From Rhodospirillales bacterium (GTDB lineage: Bacteria > Pseudomonadota > Alphaproteobacteria > UBA8366 > JADFVY01), in NCBI GenBank assembly GCA_020356105.1, contig CP070634.1, positions 3,093,188-3,125,708 on the forward strand: a stretch of DNA of 32,521 nt, read 5' to 3'. Below the pieces are notes generated by a model, which saw nothing but the letters and a program-made list of their open reading frames with translations, was not told where the DNA came from and did no database searches. Made by a program: the position numbers and the translations under genes. Positions 24,628-32,521 of this stretch are shown one piece after another; positions within the stretch are counted from its first letter, which is position 1, and every line of letters starts with the position of its first letter.

Positions 24628-24669
24628 TTGATTTGTGTCAAATCCAATTGCGGCCAAACTGTGTAAATT
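24628..24669 (+). promoter_or_regulatory. FNR/FixK-type box at -41.5 of a putative promoter
   Basis: TTGA-TTTGTG-TCAA (24628-24641) is a perfect half-site pair of the FNR/FixK/FnrL consensus TTGA-N6-TCAA (fuller consensus TTGAT-N4-ATCAA has one mismatch). TAAATT (24664-24669), preceded by TG, is a plausible extended -10. If transcription starts about 7 bases beyond it (24676), the box centre (24634.5) lies at -41.5, the standard class-II activator position. The stretch is A/T-rich in a GC-rich window. Regulation by oxygen is inferred. Confidence 0.6.
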
Positions 24670-24749
24670 CCGTGTCCAAATTCGGGCGTACCGGTTCCCG
24701 GCCCGCCGGGCGGCAACGCCCCGCTCCGGACGATTTCATTTACTGATAT

Positions 24750-24903
24750 TTCAAGGGGAGCCGCGATTTGCGCGGTGCTGGGCCTTCTCGCACAAGGCCA
24801 AGGGCAAGACGTCTGTTCGTGATCGGGGTGGAGTTCCCGGAACCCGATAGTTGAAGGTAGCGGCGCCGGCCCAGGCTGCCACCTGAGCCGACGCCTTCGG
24901 TCA
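24750..24903 (+). ncRNA. Candidate structured RNA (multi-stem junction) in the oxidase leader
   Basis: Pairings visible by eye: TTCAA (24750-24754) with TTGAA (24851-24855) could close a junction. That junction holds CCGCG/CGCGG (24761-24775), GGCCTT/AAGGCC (24781-24799) and ATCGGG/CCCGAT (24822-24848). Then follow GGTAGC (24856-24861) with GCTGCC (24875-24880, one G-U pair) and TGAGCCGA/TCGGTCA (24884-24903, one bulge). Single-stranded joins such as GGGGAG and AAGGGCAAGACG lie between. I compared it from memory with TPP, SAM, cobalamin, Mn, c-di-GMP, c-di-AMP, guanidine and Moco types and none fits. Short stems in GC-rich DNA can arise by chance. Confidence 0.4.
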
Positions 24904-24928
24904 GCCGCCCAACACCCTAGGGAGTGCC

Positions 24929-24982
24929 ATGGGCCAACCACAAAGTATCGTGAGGCCGGACGGCCGGCCGGTCAAGCGGTGA
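24929..24982 (+). CDS. Possible 17-residue leader peptide
   Basis: ATG 24929 is preceded by AGGGAG with about 4-5 bases of spacing, among the better ribosome sites in the window. The frame reads MGQPQSIVRPDGRPVKR and stops with TGA at 24980-24982. It lies directly after the hairpin series and about 45 bases before a 20-bp palindrome, a layout reminiscent of attenuation. There is no run of one amino acid or any Cys/His cluster. It could be chance. Confidence 0.3.
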   Translation: MGQPQSIVRPDGRPVKR

Positions 24983-25025
24983 CGCCCACGTTCCGGTCCG
25001 GCCGCCGGTTTTGCCCGACGCGAAA

Positions 25026-25045
25026 GCGCCGGCCCGGGCCGGCGC
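25026..25045. repeat. Perfect 20-bp palindrome
   Basis: GCGCCGGCCC is followed at once by its reverse complement GGGCCGGCGC. As DNA it is a dyad; as RNA the loop would need to open at least the middle four bases. No T-run follows, so it is not a standard terminator. It lies about 210 bases before the oxidase start. Confidence 0.6.
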
Positions 25046-25258
25046 CCGATCCGACGCCATGGTCACCCGTCGTGATCGCCCGGGGACACCCCGCCTGGCC
25101 GCCGACCCGATCCGCTGCAACGGCGATCGCCTGCGCGCGCGCCCCGCCGCACGGCGCTGCCTGCTCGGACACGGCCGCCCGGGCCCCCCGCTCGCGGCCA
25201 ACCGACTTCCCGTGTCTTCCGAACAAGTTTCCCTTGATTGTCAACGGAGATCACTGCC

Positions 25259-27226
25259 ATGAGCACATCCAAAGATCGCCTCGGTCGGCCCCGCCGGAGA
25301 GGCAGGTTCACCTTCACGCGGCGCAATTTCCTGCGCGCCGGCGCGGCGGCCGGCGGCGTCTCGCTGCTGCCGCTCAAATGGATAAGCACGCCGGTGAAGG
25401 CGCAGGTCGCGCCCCTGCCGTCGATCGTCGACCCGCTCTTTACCGCCCCGATCGCCGATCCGGCGGCAATCCCGAAATTCGTCAGCCCGCTGCCCGTGGT
25501 CCAGGCGCTCGGCCTGCGCCGGGATTTCACGGCCGGCGGCCTGGCCACGGTCACGATGGGGCCGGCGGTGCAGGATCTGCTCGGCACCGGACACATGACG
25601 CCGGTGTGGGGCTATGGGTTCGACGGCGGCCCGGTGACCTATCCGGGCGCGACGGTTGTCGCCAAGCGCGGCGTTCCCGTCGACGTCCAGTGGGTCAACG
25701 ATCTCGGCTTCGACTATTTATTGAAACAGGGTCTCCTTTCCGGCGACGACGTCGTCGACCGCACCCTGCACTGGGCTTACGGCAAGGTGCCGGGCACGTT
25801 CACCCTGGACGGCGTCCCCGGCGTCGCGCACCAGCACGGCGGCCACACGGACTCCGATTTCGACGGGCTGCCGGAGCAGTGGTTCTCGCCGACAGGGCTG
25901 ACCGGCGGCGAATACGTCACCAACCTCTATACCTACGACGGCAGCCAGGAGGCAGCGACGCTGTGGTACCACGACCACGTCCTCGGCATCACCCGCCTCA
26001 ATGTCTATGCGGGTCTCGCTGGCTTCTACCTGCTGCGCGACGACAATGAGGAGCATCTGATCGCCAGCAATCAGATCCCGGGCGGGAATTTCGAGGTCGA
26101 GATGGTGATCCAGGACCGGATGTTCTATCCGGACGGACGGCTCGCCTATCCCGACGTGCCGTGGATCAACGTGCCCGGTTTCGACCCCTGGATTGGTGGC
26201 CCGACCCACCAGCCGGAGTTCTTCGGCCAGGTCATGCTGGTCAACGGCAAGGCGTGGCCGTTCCATAACGTAGAGCCCAGGCAATACCGGTTCCGCATCC
26301 TGAACGGGTCCGATTCGCGGTTCTACGTACTCGATCTCAAGCCGGTCGATCCATTGCTGCCGAGCCCCAATTTCTGGGTCATCGGCAACGATGTCGGCCT
26401 GCTGAATACGCCGGTCCCGACCAACAAGCTGATCATCGGCCCGGGCGAGCGCTACGACGTCGTCGTCGATTTTTCCGGCATTCTCGACGGTGTTCCGGGA
26501 GCTTACGCAGGCGCGACATTCATCCTCGACAACACAGGACGGAGCCCGTTCCCGAAGGGGATGACGGTCAACCCGAATCTGGACGGCACGATCATGTCGT
26601 TCATTGTGGGTCAGACGACGAGCGGCGGCGCGATCACGCCGCTGACCGCCGTGACCGACCTGCGGCCGCTGGCCGATCCGGTCCCGGTCGCGCCGGTACC
26701 GCCGATTGGCACGCCGGTACGCAAGCTGATGCTGTTCGAGGCGGTCGATCATTTCGGCCGCCTGCAGCCGCTGCTCGGCACCATAACCGGCCAGAACAAC
26801 CCGGACGGGACGCCGGCCGACGGCACGTTCCTGTGGGACGACCCGATCACCGAGACCCCGGCGCTGAACGGCACCGAGGTCTGGGAGGTGCACAACGCAA
26901 CGGTGGACGCGCATCCGATCCACCTGCACCTCGTCGCCTACCAGATCCTCAACCGGCAGAAATATCGGGCCACCGTTGTGCCGAAACAGAACCCCAACGG
27001 GCATACCGGCATCACCCTCGGCGGCGCCCTGCGCAACGTCAGATACACCGGCCAACCGAAGGGGCCGGGGGCCTACGAGGCCGGCTTCAAGGACACGGCC
27101 ATCATGTATCCGGGCGAGGTGACGCGGATCATGGCCACCTTCGATAAGCCGGGGCGCTATGTCTGGCACTGCCACATCCTCTCGCACGAGGATCACGAGA
27201 TGATGCGGCCCTTCGAAGTCGTCTGA
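25259..27226 (+). CDS. Tat-exported multicopper oxidase (CotA/bilirubin-oxidase-like)
   Basis: The 655-residue protein carries a Tat signal ('TRRNFLRAGAAAGGVSLLPL', about residues 19-38) and three cupredoxin domains. All four copper motifs are visible: H191-Q-H193-G, H238-D-H240, H552-P-I-H555-L-H557 and H637-C638-H639-I-L-S-H643 with axial M648. So the type 1 site and the trinuclear cluster are complete and four-electron O2 reduction is expected in the periplasm. The pattern HQHGGH plus length fits CotA/bilirubin oxidase/phenoxazinone synthase-like enzymes; no methionine-rich cuprous-oxidase insert is seen. Substrate (metal ions, phenols, bilirubin-like) is unknown. The ATG at 25259 has GGAG 8-9 bases upstream. 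It stands alone, with a long leader and a strong terminator. Confidence 0.94.
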   Translation: MSTSKDRLGRPRRRGRFTFTRRNFLRAGAAAGGVSLLPLKWISTPVKAQVAPLPSIVDPLFTAPIADPAAIPKFVSPLPVVQALGLRRDFTAGGLATVTMGPAVQDLLGTGHMTPVWGYGFDGGPVTYPGATVVAKRGVPVDVQWVNDLGFDYLLKQGLLSGDDVVDRTLHWAYGKVPGTFTLDGVPGVAHQHGGHTDSDFDGLPEQWFSPTGLTGGEYVTNLYTYDGSQEAATLWYHDHVLGITRLNVYAGLAGFYLLRDDNEEHLIASNQIPGGNFEVEMVIQDRMFYPDGRLAYPDVPWINVPGFDPWIGGPTHQPEFFGQVMLVNGKAWPFHNVEPRQYRFRILNGSDSRFYVLDLKPVDPLLPSPNFWVIGNDVGLLNTPVPTNKLIIGPGERYDVVVDFSGILDGVPGAYAGATFILDNTGRSPFPKGMTVNPNLDGTIMSFIVGQTTSGGAITPLTAVTDLRPLADPVPVAPVPPIGTPVRKLMLFEAVDHFGRLQPLLGTITGQNNPDGTPADGTFLWDDPITETPALNGTEVWEVHNATVDAHPIHLHLVAYQILNRQKYRATVVPKQNPNGHTGITLGGALRNVRYTGQPKGPGAYEAGFKDTAIMYPGEVTRIMATFDKPGRYVWHCHILSHEDHEMMRPFEVV

Positions 27227-27248
27227 CGGCAAGTAGATCATATGTTTG

Positions 27249-27277
27249 GGGGGCCGCGTTCCCGCGGCCCCCTTTTT
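27249..27277 (+). terminator. Intrinsic terminator of the multicopper oxidase gene
   Basis: GGGGGCCGCG (27249-27258) and CGCGGCCCCC (27263-27272) form a perfect 10-bp GC stem with a 4-base loop, followed by TTTTT. It begins 22 bases after the oxidase stop, and is the clearest rho-independent terminator in the window. Confidence 0.92.
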
Positions 27278-27325
27278 CTGGCGCACCGTATGATTGGCGG
27301 AACGACGCGGCTTGCCTCGGCCCGG

Positions 27326-28477
27326 CTATTCGTCCTCGTCGAGGCCACCGCGGGTCAGCCGCAGGTCGCGGTGGACATAGACGTTCATGATCAGGCCGAA
27401 GGCGACCATCACCGTCAACAGGGCGGTGCCGCCATAGGAGACCAGCGGCAGCGGCACCCCGACCACCGGCACCACGCCCATCACCATGGCGACGTTGATG
27501 AACACGTAGAGGAAGATCGTCGTCGTCAGGCCGAGCGCCAGCAGGCGGCCGAAATGGTTCCGGCTGCGCAGCGCGATGGCGAAGCCGTAGCCGAGGATGA
27601 TCATGTAGACGAGGATCAGCCCGAGACCGCCGAGCAAGCCGAATTCCTCGGCCAGCATGGTGAAGATGAAGTCCGTCTGCTTTTCCGGCAGGAAATTGAG
27701 ATAGCTTTGCGTGCCCTGCTTGAAGCCGCGCCCGGCGATGCCGCCGGAGCCGAGCGCGATCTTCGACTGCAGGATGTGATAGCCGGCGCCCATCGGGTCG
27801 CTGTCCGGGTTGAAGAAGGTCAGCACGCGCTTCTTCTGATAGTCGTGCAGCAGGAACCGCCAGGCCAGTGGAATCGCGGCCAGCGCCAGCACGCCGCCGA
27901 GCACGAACTTCCACATCCGCACGCCGGCGATGAAGAACATGGCAACCCCGCCGACCATCAACATGCCGGCCGTGCCGAGATCGGGCTGCCGGACCACCAG
28001 CGCGACCGGCGCGAGAACCATCGCGGCCGGCACAAGCAGATAGACGATTCGCCCGACATTCTCGTAACTGACCGAGTGGAAATAACGGGCAAGGGCAAGC
28101 ACAAGACCGACCTTCATCACCTCGGAGGGCTGCAGCAGGAATATCTTCAGGTCGATCCAGCGCTGCGCGCCCATGCCCATCTTGCCCGCGATCTCGACGC
28201 CGACCAGCAAGGCCAGCGCCACGCCGTAGACGACGTAGGCGTATTGCAGCCAGACTCTCAGATCGGTCACCGCCACGAAGAGCAACGCCGCCATGCCTAT
28301 GGCGAACCGGATCGCGTGACGCTTAGCCCACGGATCCATGCTACCCCCTGCCGCCGAGTACAGCATCGCGACACCGACGGCGGCGAGCAGCGAGATCAGA
28401 GCGACGAGCGACCAGCTGATCTGGCCGAAGCGTTCGGGGGCCGTCATCTCGCCGGGACGCTGGAACAGGCTTTGCAT
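27326..28477 (-). CDS. rodA: Rod-shape SEDS glycosyltransferase RodA
   Basis: The 383-residue polytopic protein (about 10 helices) belongs to the SEDS family, polymerising lipid II for side-wall synthesis with PBP2. Family marks are 'GAQRWIDLKIFLLQPSEVMKV' (about 110-130), 'VVRQPDLGTAGMLM' (about 165), 'FNPDSDPMGAGYHILQSKIALGSGG' and 'VVPVVGVPLPLVSYGGTALLT' near the C-terminus. The start at 28477 gives the family N-terminus; 28714 would add 79 arginine-rich residues read inside mrdA. It lies 17 bases after mrdA and is the last gene of the cluster, convergent with the oxidase. Confidence 0.96.
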   Translation of the reverse strand: MQSLFQRPGEMTAPERFGQISWSLVALISLLAAVGVAMLYSAAGGSMDPWAKRHAIRFAIGMAALLFVAVTDLRVWLQYAYVVYGVALALLVGVEIAGKMGMGAQRWIDLKIFLLQPSEVMKVGLVLALARYFHSVSYENVGRIVYLLVPAAMVLAPVALVVRQPDLGTAGMLMVGGVAMFFIAGVRMWKFVLGGVLALAAIPLAWRFLLHDYQKKRVLTFFNPDSDPMGAGYHILQSKIALGSGGIAGRGFKQGTQSYLNFLPEKQTDFIFTMLAEEFGLLGGLGLILVYMIILGYGFAIALRSRNHFGRLLALGLTTTIFLYVFINVAMVMGVVPVVGVPLPLVSYGGTALLTVMVAFGLIMNVYVHRDLRLTRGGLDEDE

Positions 28478-28494
28478 GACTCCGTGCCTCGCAC

Positions 28495-30393
28495 TCAGCG
28501 CAGGTCGCGCGATTCGGAAAACGCGATTTGCGCCGGCCATTCGCCGGACGCGAATTGCTGCTCGCGGCGCTCGAGCTCGAGCATGATGTCGCGCGCGACC
28601 GGGGCGGCCGCCTTGGACCCGCTGCCGCCATGCTCGACGACGACGGCGACCGCGTATCGCGGGGTCTCGTACGGCGCGTAGCCGACGAACACGGCGTGGT
28701 CGCGCATCAGCCATTCAAGCTCTTCGTTCTTGAGCACCCGGCTGCGGCGTTCGGCCTCACTGATGCGCCGCACCTGGGACGTGCCGGTCTTGCCGGCCAT
28801 CGCCCAGGCCGAATCGCGCAGCCGCGAGCCGCGTGCCGTGCCCTTTTCGTGGTTCACCACCTGATTCATCGCCGTGCGCACCAGCAGCAGCGAATTGTCC
28901 TTCAGGCCGAGCGGCTGGAAATCGACTTCGGGTCGGGCCCGCACCGATTCACCCTCGAACAGGTCGCGGGTCAGATGCGGCGTCACCGCACGCCCCGTTG
29001 CGATCCGCGAGGTCATGACGGCGAGCTGCAGGGGAGTCGCCAGCACGTAGCCCTGGCCGATCCCGGCGACTAGCGTGTCGCCCGGCCGCCAGTAGTCGCC
29101 TGTGATCGCCTGCTTCCATGCGGAGTCGGGCATCACGCCCGGATACTCGCCGCCCATATCGATGCCAGTGCGGGCGCCGAGACCGAGACGGCGGCCCGTC
29201 TCGGCGATTTTGTCGATGCCGAGTTTCTGTGCCACCTCGTAATAGAAGATGTCGCAGGACTCGCGAATGCTGGCGGTCATGTTGACCGGGCCATGGCCCC
29301 ACCGCTTCCAGCAATGGAACTTGCGATCGCCGAACTGGATGAAGCCCCGGCAATGGGTGGTATGGCCGGCGCCGAACCCCTCCTCGAGCGCCGCCAGGAT
29401 GACCGCGAGCTTGAAGGTCGAGCCCGGTGCATACTGGCCGGCGACTGCCTTGTTGGTCTGGGGCTTGTAGGGGTTGTCGCGAATCGCCGCCCAGTCGGTC
29501 GGGCTGATCCCGTTGGGGAACAGGTTGGCATCGTATGTGGGCGTCGAGACCAGGGCGAGAACATCGCCGTTCTGCGCGTCCATGACGACGACCGCCGCCG
29601 CATGTTGGTCGGCCAACCGCTCGATGATGAAGCGCTGCAGGCCGAGATCAATGGTGGTGACGATATCGTGGCCCGGTTCCGCCTCGATGCGCCGCTCCTT
29701 GAATTCCTGAATCTCCCGGCCGAATGCGTTGACCTCAATTTCCTTGCGGCCGGCCCTGCCGCGCAGCGCCAGCTCGTATTGCCGTTCGATGCCGAGTTTC
29801 CCTATTCGGGTGGAGGGCAGCTCCAGCAGGGGGTCCGGGTCGTCGGCAAGGTCATCCTCGTTGACCGCCCCGACATAACCAATCACATGGGCGGTTGCGT
29901 GCCCATAGGGATAGAACCGGGTCGCGTGCGACTTGATGTCGACACCCGGCAGATCCGGTGCATTGACCTCGATGCGGCTGACCTGCTCCCAGGTCAGGTT
30001 CTCCTTCACGGTGACCGGCAGAAAGACGCGGCGGGATTTCCGTGCCGCCTCCATGATCTTCTCGCGCTCCTCGGGCAGGATTTCGATCACCCGGGCGACC
30101 GCATCCAGCGTGGCGGCGAAGTCCTGTGCCTGCTCCGGTACGATTTCCAGTCTGTAACTCTGGACGTTGACCGCAAGCGGCGCACCGTAGCGATCCACGA
30201 CATAGCCCCGTGTCGGCTCCAGCAGCCGCAGATTGGCGCGGTTGTCTTCGGCCATGTCGCGATAACGCTGTGCCTCCAGCACCTGGAGCGAGTACAGCCG
30301 CAGACCCAACGCCGAGAGGATCACGAACTTGCCGCCGGCAAGCAAGGCGGCCCGCCGCCCCAAAATCGCTGCCCTGCTTCGCTCCCGTGCCAT
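28495..30393 (-). CDS. mrdA: Penicillin-binding protein 2 (elongation transpeptidase)
   Basis: The 632-residue class B PBP has one N-terminal helix (about 17-38), a pedestal/dimerisation domain with 'RGYVVDRYGAPLAVN', and a C-terminal transpeptidase domain. Active-site marks are S325-T-F-K328 in 'PGSTFKL', the S-C-D motif in 'RESCDIFYY' (about 381) and K535-T-G in 'AGKTGTSQ'. It crosslinks the glycan strands made by RodA in the elongasome and is the usual target of mecillinam-type beta-lactams. Length is normal (about 630). The start at 30393 is chosen over 30426 because the latter overlaps mreD; a 7-base gap to mreD remains. Second motif reads SxD rather than SxN, common in PBP2. Confidence 0.96.
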   Translation of the reverse strand: MARERSRAAILGRRAALLAGGKFVILSALGLRLYSLQVLEAQRYRDMAEDNRANLRLLEPTRGYVVDRYGAPLAVNVQSYRLEIVPEQAQDFAATLDAVARVIEILPEEREKIMEAARKSRRVFLPVTVKENLTWEQVSRIEVNAPDLPGVDIKSHATRFYPYGHATAHVIGYVGAVNEDDLADDPDPLLELPSTRIGKLGIERQYELALRGRAGRKEIEVNAFGREIQEFKERRIEAEPGHDIVTTIDLGLQRFIIERLADQHAAAVVVMDAQNGDVLALVSTPTYDANLFPNGISPTDWAAIRDNPYKPQTNKAVAGQYAPGSTFKLAVILAALEEGFGAGHTTHCRGFIQFGDRKFHCWKRWGHGPVNMTASIRESCDIFYYEVAQKLGIDKIAETGRRLGLGARTGIDMGGEYPGVMPDSAWKQAITGDYWRPGDTLVAGIGQGYVLATPLQLAVMTSRIATGRAVTPHLTRDLFEGESVRARPEVDFQPLGLKDNSLLLVRTAMNQVVNHEKGTARGSRLRDSAWAMAGKTGTSQVRRISEAERRSRVLKNEELEWLMRDHAVFVGYAPYETPRYAVAVVVEHGGSGSKAAAPVARDIMLELERREQQFASGEWPAQIAFSESRDLR

Positions 30394-30400
30394 TATCGGC

Positions 30401-30934
30401 TCAATCGATAAAGTCGCTCGCGCCACCCCGCGGCAGGGTCTTGTGCGCGAGCGCGAAGGCCACGGTCAGCACCGGATAGAACGTCACGGTCAGCACGTAT
30501 TCCAGCATGATCGACCAGGGTGCCAGGGCCGTGCCGAGCACGAAGGACACCAACAACCAGCGCAGCAAATCGGCGATCAGAGCTGCCGCCGCGAATCCCA
30601 GCCAGACGACGAGAAAGGGGCGTCCTTTGAAATGTCGTTGCTGGGAGGACACCAGCCAGTAGACAGCGATCAGGACGAAGGCGTTGACGCCGAACGGTTC
30701 CCCCTCGAGCGCATCCTGCATTAATCCCACCAGGAAGACCACGACCGCCGGCAGCAGGTCCGGCCGATGCAGGCCCCAGTAGAACACACCCATCAGGACG
30801 AAATAGGGCGTGATCGAGTTGTGCCCGGATAGCGAATAGGGCAGCTGCCCCATGAACACGAGGACCACGAGAACAAGTCCGGGCGTGAGTGTCCGGGCCG
30901 CGGTGTCGAGGCCTTGCCAGGCGGATCGCTTCAT
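30401..30934 (-). CDS. mreD: Rod-shape-determining membrane protein MreD
   Basis: The 177-residue protein has about five membrane helices and the MreD pattern 'HRPDLLPAVVVFLVGLMQDALEGEPFGVNAFVLIAVYWLV' in its middle (about 56-95). It links MreC to the elongasome membrane complex. It is a typical length for alphaproteobacterial MreD, lies 12 bases after mreC and 7 before mrdA. Identification rests on this motif and the unbroken mre-mrd gene order. Confidence 0.93.
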   Translation of the reverse strand: MKRSAWQGLDTAARTLTPGLVLVVLVFMGQLPYSLSGHNSITPYFVLMGVFYWGLHRPDLLPAVVVFLVGLMQDALEGEPFGVNAFVLIAVYWLVSSQQRHFKGRPFLVVWLGFAAAALIADLLRWLLVSFVLGTALAPWSIMLEYVLTVTFYPVLTVAFALAHKTLPRGGASDFID

Positions 30935-30946
30935 CGGGCCGTGCCG

Positions 30947-31828
30947 TCACCGGCCGGCCAGGCCGAGGTCCCGGTCCTGAAGGACGCCGGTCAGGCCGAA
31001 ATCCATCAATCTCACGAACTCCAGACGCTGGGCCGAATAAAACGGCTGAACGCGCAGCTCGGCTTCGTCGGTATCTGGGCGGACAACGACGCCGACCGGC
31101 AGGCCGGCGGGAAACGCCCCGCCATGTCCGGAGGTGATCACCAGATCGCCCGGCGCGATACTGATCTCGGCCGGCAAGTATGCAAGCTTCGGTCGATCGC
31201 TGTTGTCGCCGGCGAGGATTGCGCGTTCGCGCGACTCGCCGACCAAGACGGGAATGCGGCTGTTCAGGTCGGATACCAGAAGGATGCGGGATGAGCGTTC
31301 GCCGACCTCGGCGACCCGTCCCATCAGTCCGCTGTCTTCGACTGCGGCAGCACCCTTGCGAACGCCGTCGCGGTGGCCGATGTTAACCAGCACGCTGCGC
31401 AGGAACGCGCCTCCGGAATCGCCGATGACCCGCCCGGTAATATATCGCGCCGGCGCGTCGGGCGCGAAATTGAGCATCCCGCGCAAGCGTGCATTCTCGC
31501 TTTCAAGGCTCTCCGCGACGGCGCGCCAGCGCAGCAGTCGCTCGTTCTCCTCGCGCAGCGCCCGGTTCTCCTCATGCGCGGCGTACAGCAGCTTCAGATC
31601 GATAATGAATTCGCCGCCGGCGGCCACCGGATGGGAAACCGTATCGAGGATCGGCGTCGCGAAATCGGTGACGGCCATGCGGGAGCGCTCGTAAAGCGTC
31701 GGGTCCGCCTTGCCAATCAGCATGATGCCGGCTGCCAGCAGCAGGAACAGGGCGAACGTCGACCGCTGCGCGCTGTTTCTGAATGGCATCGATGCGCGCA
31801 TCAGCCTGCCCGGTCTCGGTCTCAGCAT
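30947..31828 (-). CDS. mreC: Rod-shape-determining protein MreC
   Basis: The 293-residue bitopic protein has a short cytoplasmic N-terminus, one helix (about 25-41), a coiled coil with heptad-like 'HEENRALREENERLLRWRAV' (about 84-118) and the beta-rich periplasmic domain ('GRVIGDSGGAFLRSVLVNIG', 'DSGLMGRVAEVGERSSRILLVSDLNSRIPV', 'GDLVITSGHGGAFPAGLPVGVV'). It scaffolds PBP2/RodA activation. The start at 31828 has a purine-rich GGAAGG-type sequence upstream; M10 or M14 could also serve. It lies 58 bases after mreB. Confidence 0.95.
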   Translation of the reverse strand: MLRPRPGRLMRASMPFRNSAQRSTFALFLLLAAGIMLIGKADPTLYERSRMAVTDFATPILDTVSHPVAAGGEFIIDLKLLYAAHEENRALREENERLLRWRAVAESLESENARLRGMLNFAPDAPARYITGRVIGDSGGAFLRSVLVNIGHRDGVRKGAAAVEDSGLMGRVAEVGERSSRILLVSDLNSRIPVLVGESRERAILAGDNSDRPKLAYLPAEISIAPGDLVITSGHGGAFPAGLPVGVVVRPDTDEAELRVQPFYSAQRLEFVRLMDFGLTGVLQDRDLGLAGR

Positions 31829-31886
31829 CCCGTCCGCTACCTTCCTCGCGCAAGCGCTGTGTGCAATGGAACTTATTCCATTAGCA

Positions 31887-32521
<635 letters not shown>

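Larger units (their letters stand above)
24446..25258 (+). other. Long non-coding/leader region upstream of the multicopper oxidase
   Basis: These 813 bases lie between tRNA-Lys and the oxidase start. They contain a class-II-like FNR/FixK promoter (24628-24669), a run of nested and adjacent hairpins (24750-24903), a 17-codon ORF with a good ribosome site (24929-24982), a 20-bp perfect palindrome (25026-25045) and, just before the oxidase, the Shine-Dalgarno GGAG. No gene of normal size is convincing in any frame. The region is therefore best read as the regulatory leader of the oxidase, or as one or two separate small RNAs. Confidence 0.6.

Noticed and set aside
24750..24903. Assignment of the leader structure to yybP-ykoY, c-di-GMP or c-di-AMP riboswitches
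   Set aside because: Fragments such as GGGGAG and AGGGCAA recall these classes, but the conserved cores and spacing are not met.
24480..24941. 153-aa minus-strand frame in the oxidase leader region
   Set aside because: Proline/serine/arginine-rich, no motif and no convincing start site; it overlaps the promoter-like AT-rich stretch.
27249..27277. Terminator also serving the minus-strand mre-rodA operon
   Set aside because: On the minus strand the stem is not followed by a T-run, so only the plus-strand role is supported.
25718..27286. 522-aa antisense frame opposite the multicopper oxidase
   Set aside because: The oxidase has all copper motifs; the antisense product has none.

Overview
The window is about 32.5 kb of GC-rich, densely packed bacterial DNA with very high GC at third codon positions. 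The mreB-mreC-mreD-mrdA-rodA order, a REP-like palindrome of the type common in rhizobial and related genomes, an FNR/FixK-type box and the protein flavour all point to an alphaproteobacterium. I would not name a genus. I see no IS element, prophage, CRISPR array or plasmid feature; it reads as ordinary chromosome with several unusual operons.

Layout. 1-471: 3' end of a repeat protein. 513-610: inverted pair of REP-like palindromes. 632-1936 (-): O-acetylhomoserine sulfhydrylase-type enzyme. 1937-2565: mostly non-coding, with a doubtful small ORF and three hairpins. 2566-7116 (-): seven tightly overlapping genes nqrB-C-D-E-F-nqrM-CBS. This is a Na+-NQR-like operon with no nqrA and with a short NqrB lacking the usual FMN-attachment motif. 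7335-9170 (+): a divergent DASS/SLC13-type anion transporter with two central RCK_C-like domains. 9378-15681 (+): three overlapping genes for exported proteins (TolB-like propeller/M28 peptidase/PDZ; ChaN-like/PDZ; M1-like metallopeptidase). 15800-18798 (+): an ATP-grasp-like protein and a CocE/NonD hydrolase, facing a D-Ala-D-Ala-ligase-like ATP-grasp (18855-19904, -). 20018-20822 (-): BCAM0308-family protein plus a small partner. 21052-24332 (+): an exported Pcm-like methyltransferase overlapping a large membrane protein with a spermidine-synthase-like domain. 24370-24445 (-): tRNA-Lys(CUU). 24446-25258: long structured leader with an FNR-like promoter and a 17-codon leader ORF. 25259-27226 (+): Tat-exported multicopper oxidase with a strong terminator. 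27326-32521 (-): rodA, mrdA (PBP2), mreD, mreC and the 3' part of mreB, the rod-shape operon.

How the genes may work together. The Nqr-like operon keeps the NADH/FAD/[2Fe-2S] entry subunit (NqrF), the intramembrane Fe-S cysteines (NqrD, NqrE), the FMN-threonine motif in NqrC and the maturation factor NqrM. It lacks NqrA and the NqrB flavin threonine, so its final electron acceptor and coupling are open questions. A Na+-coupled-type transporter sits directly across the divergent promoter region. The secreted peptidase operon, followed by ATP-grasp and hydrolase genes, suggests peptide breakdown or turnover of a ligase-made amide compound; that is inference from context. The mre/mrd cluster is the conventional cell-elongation machinery.
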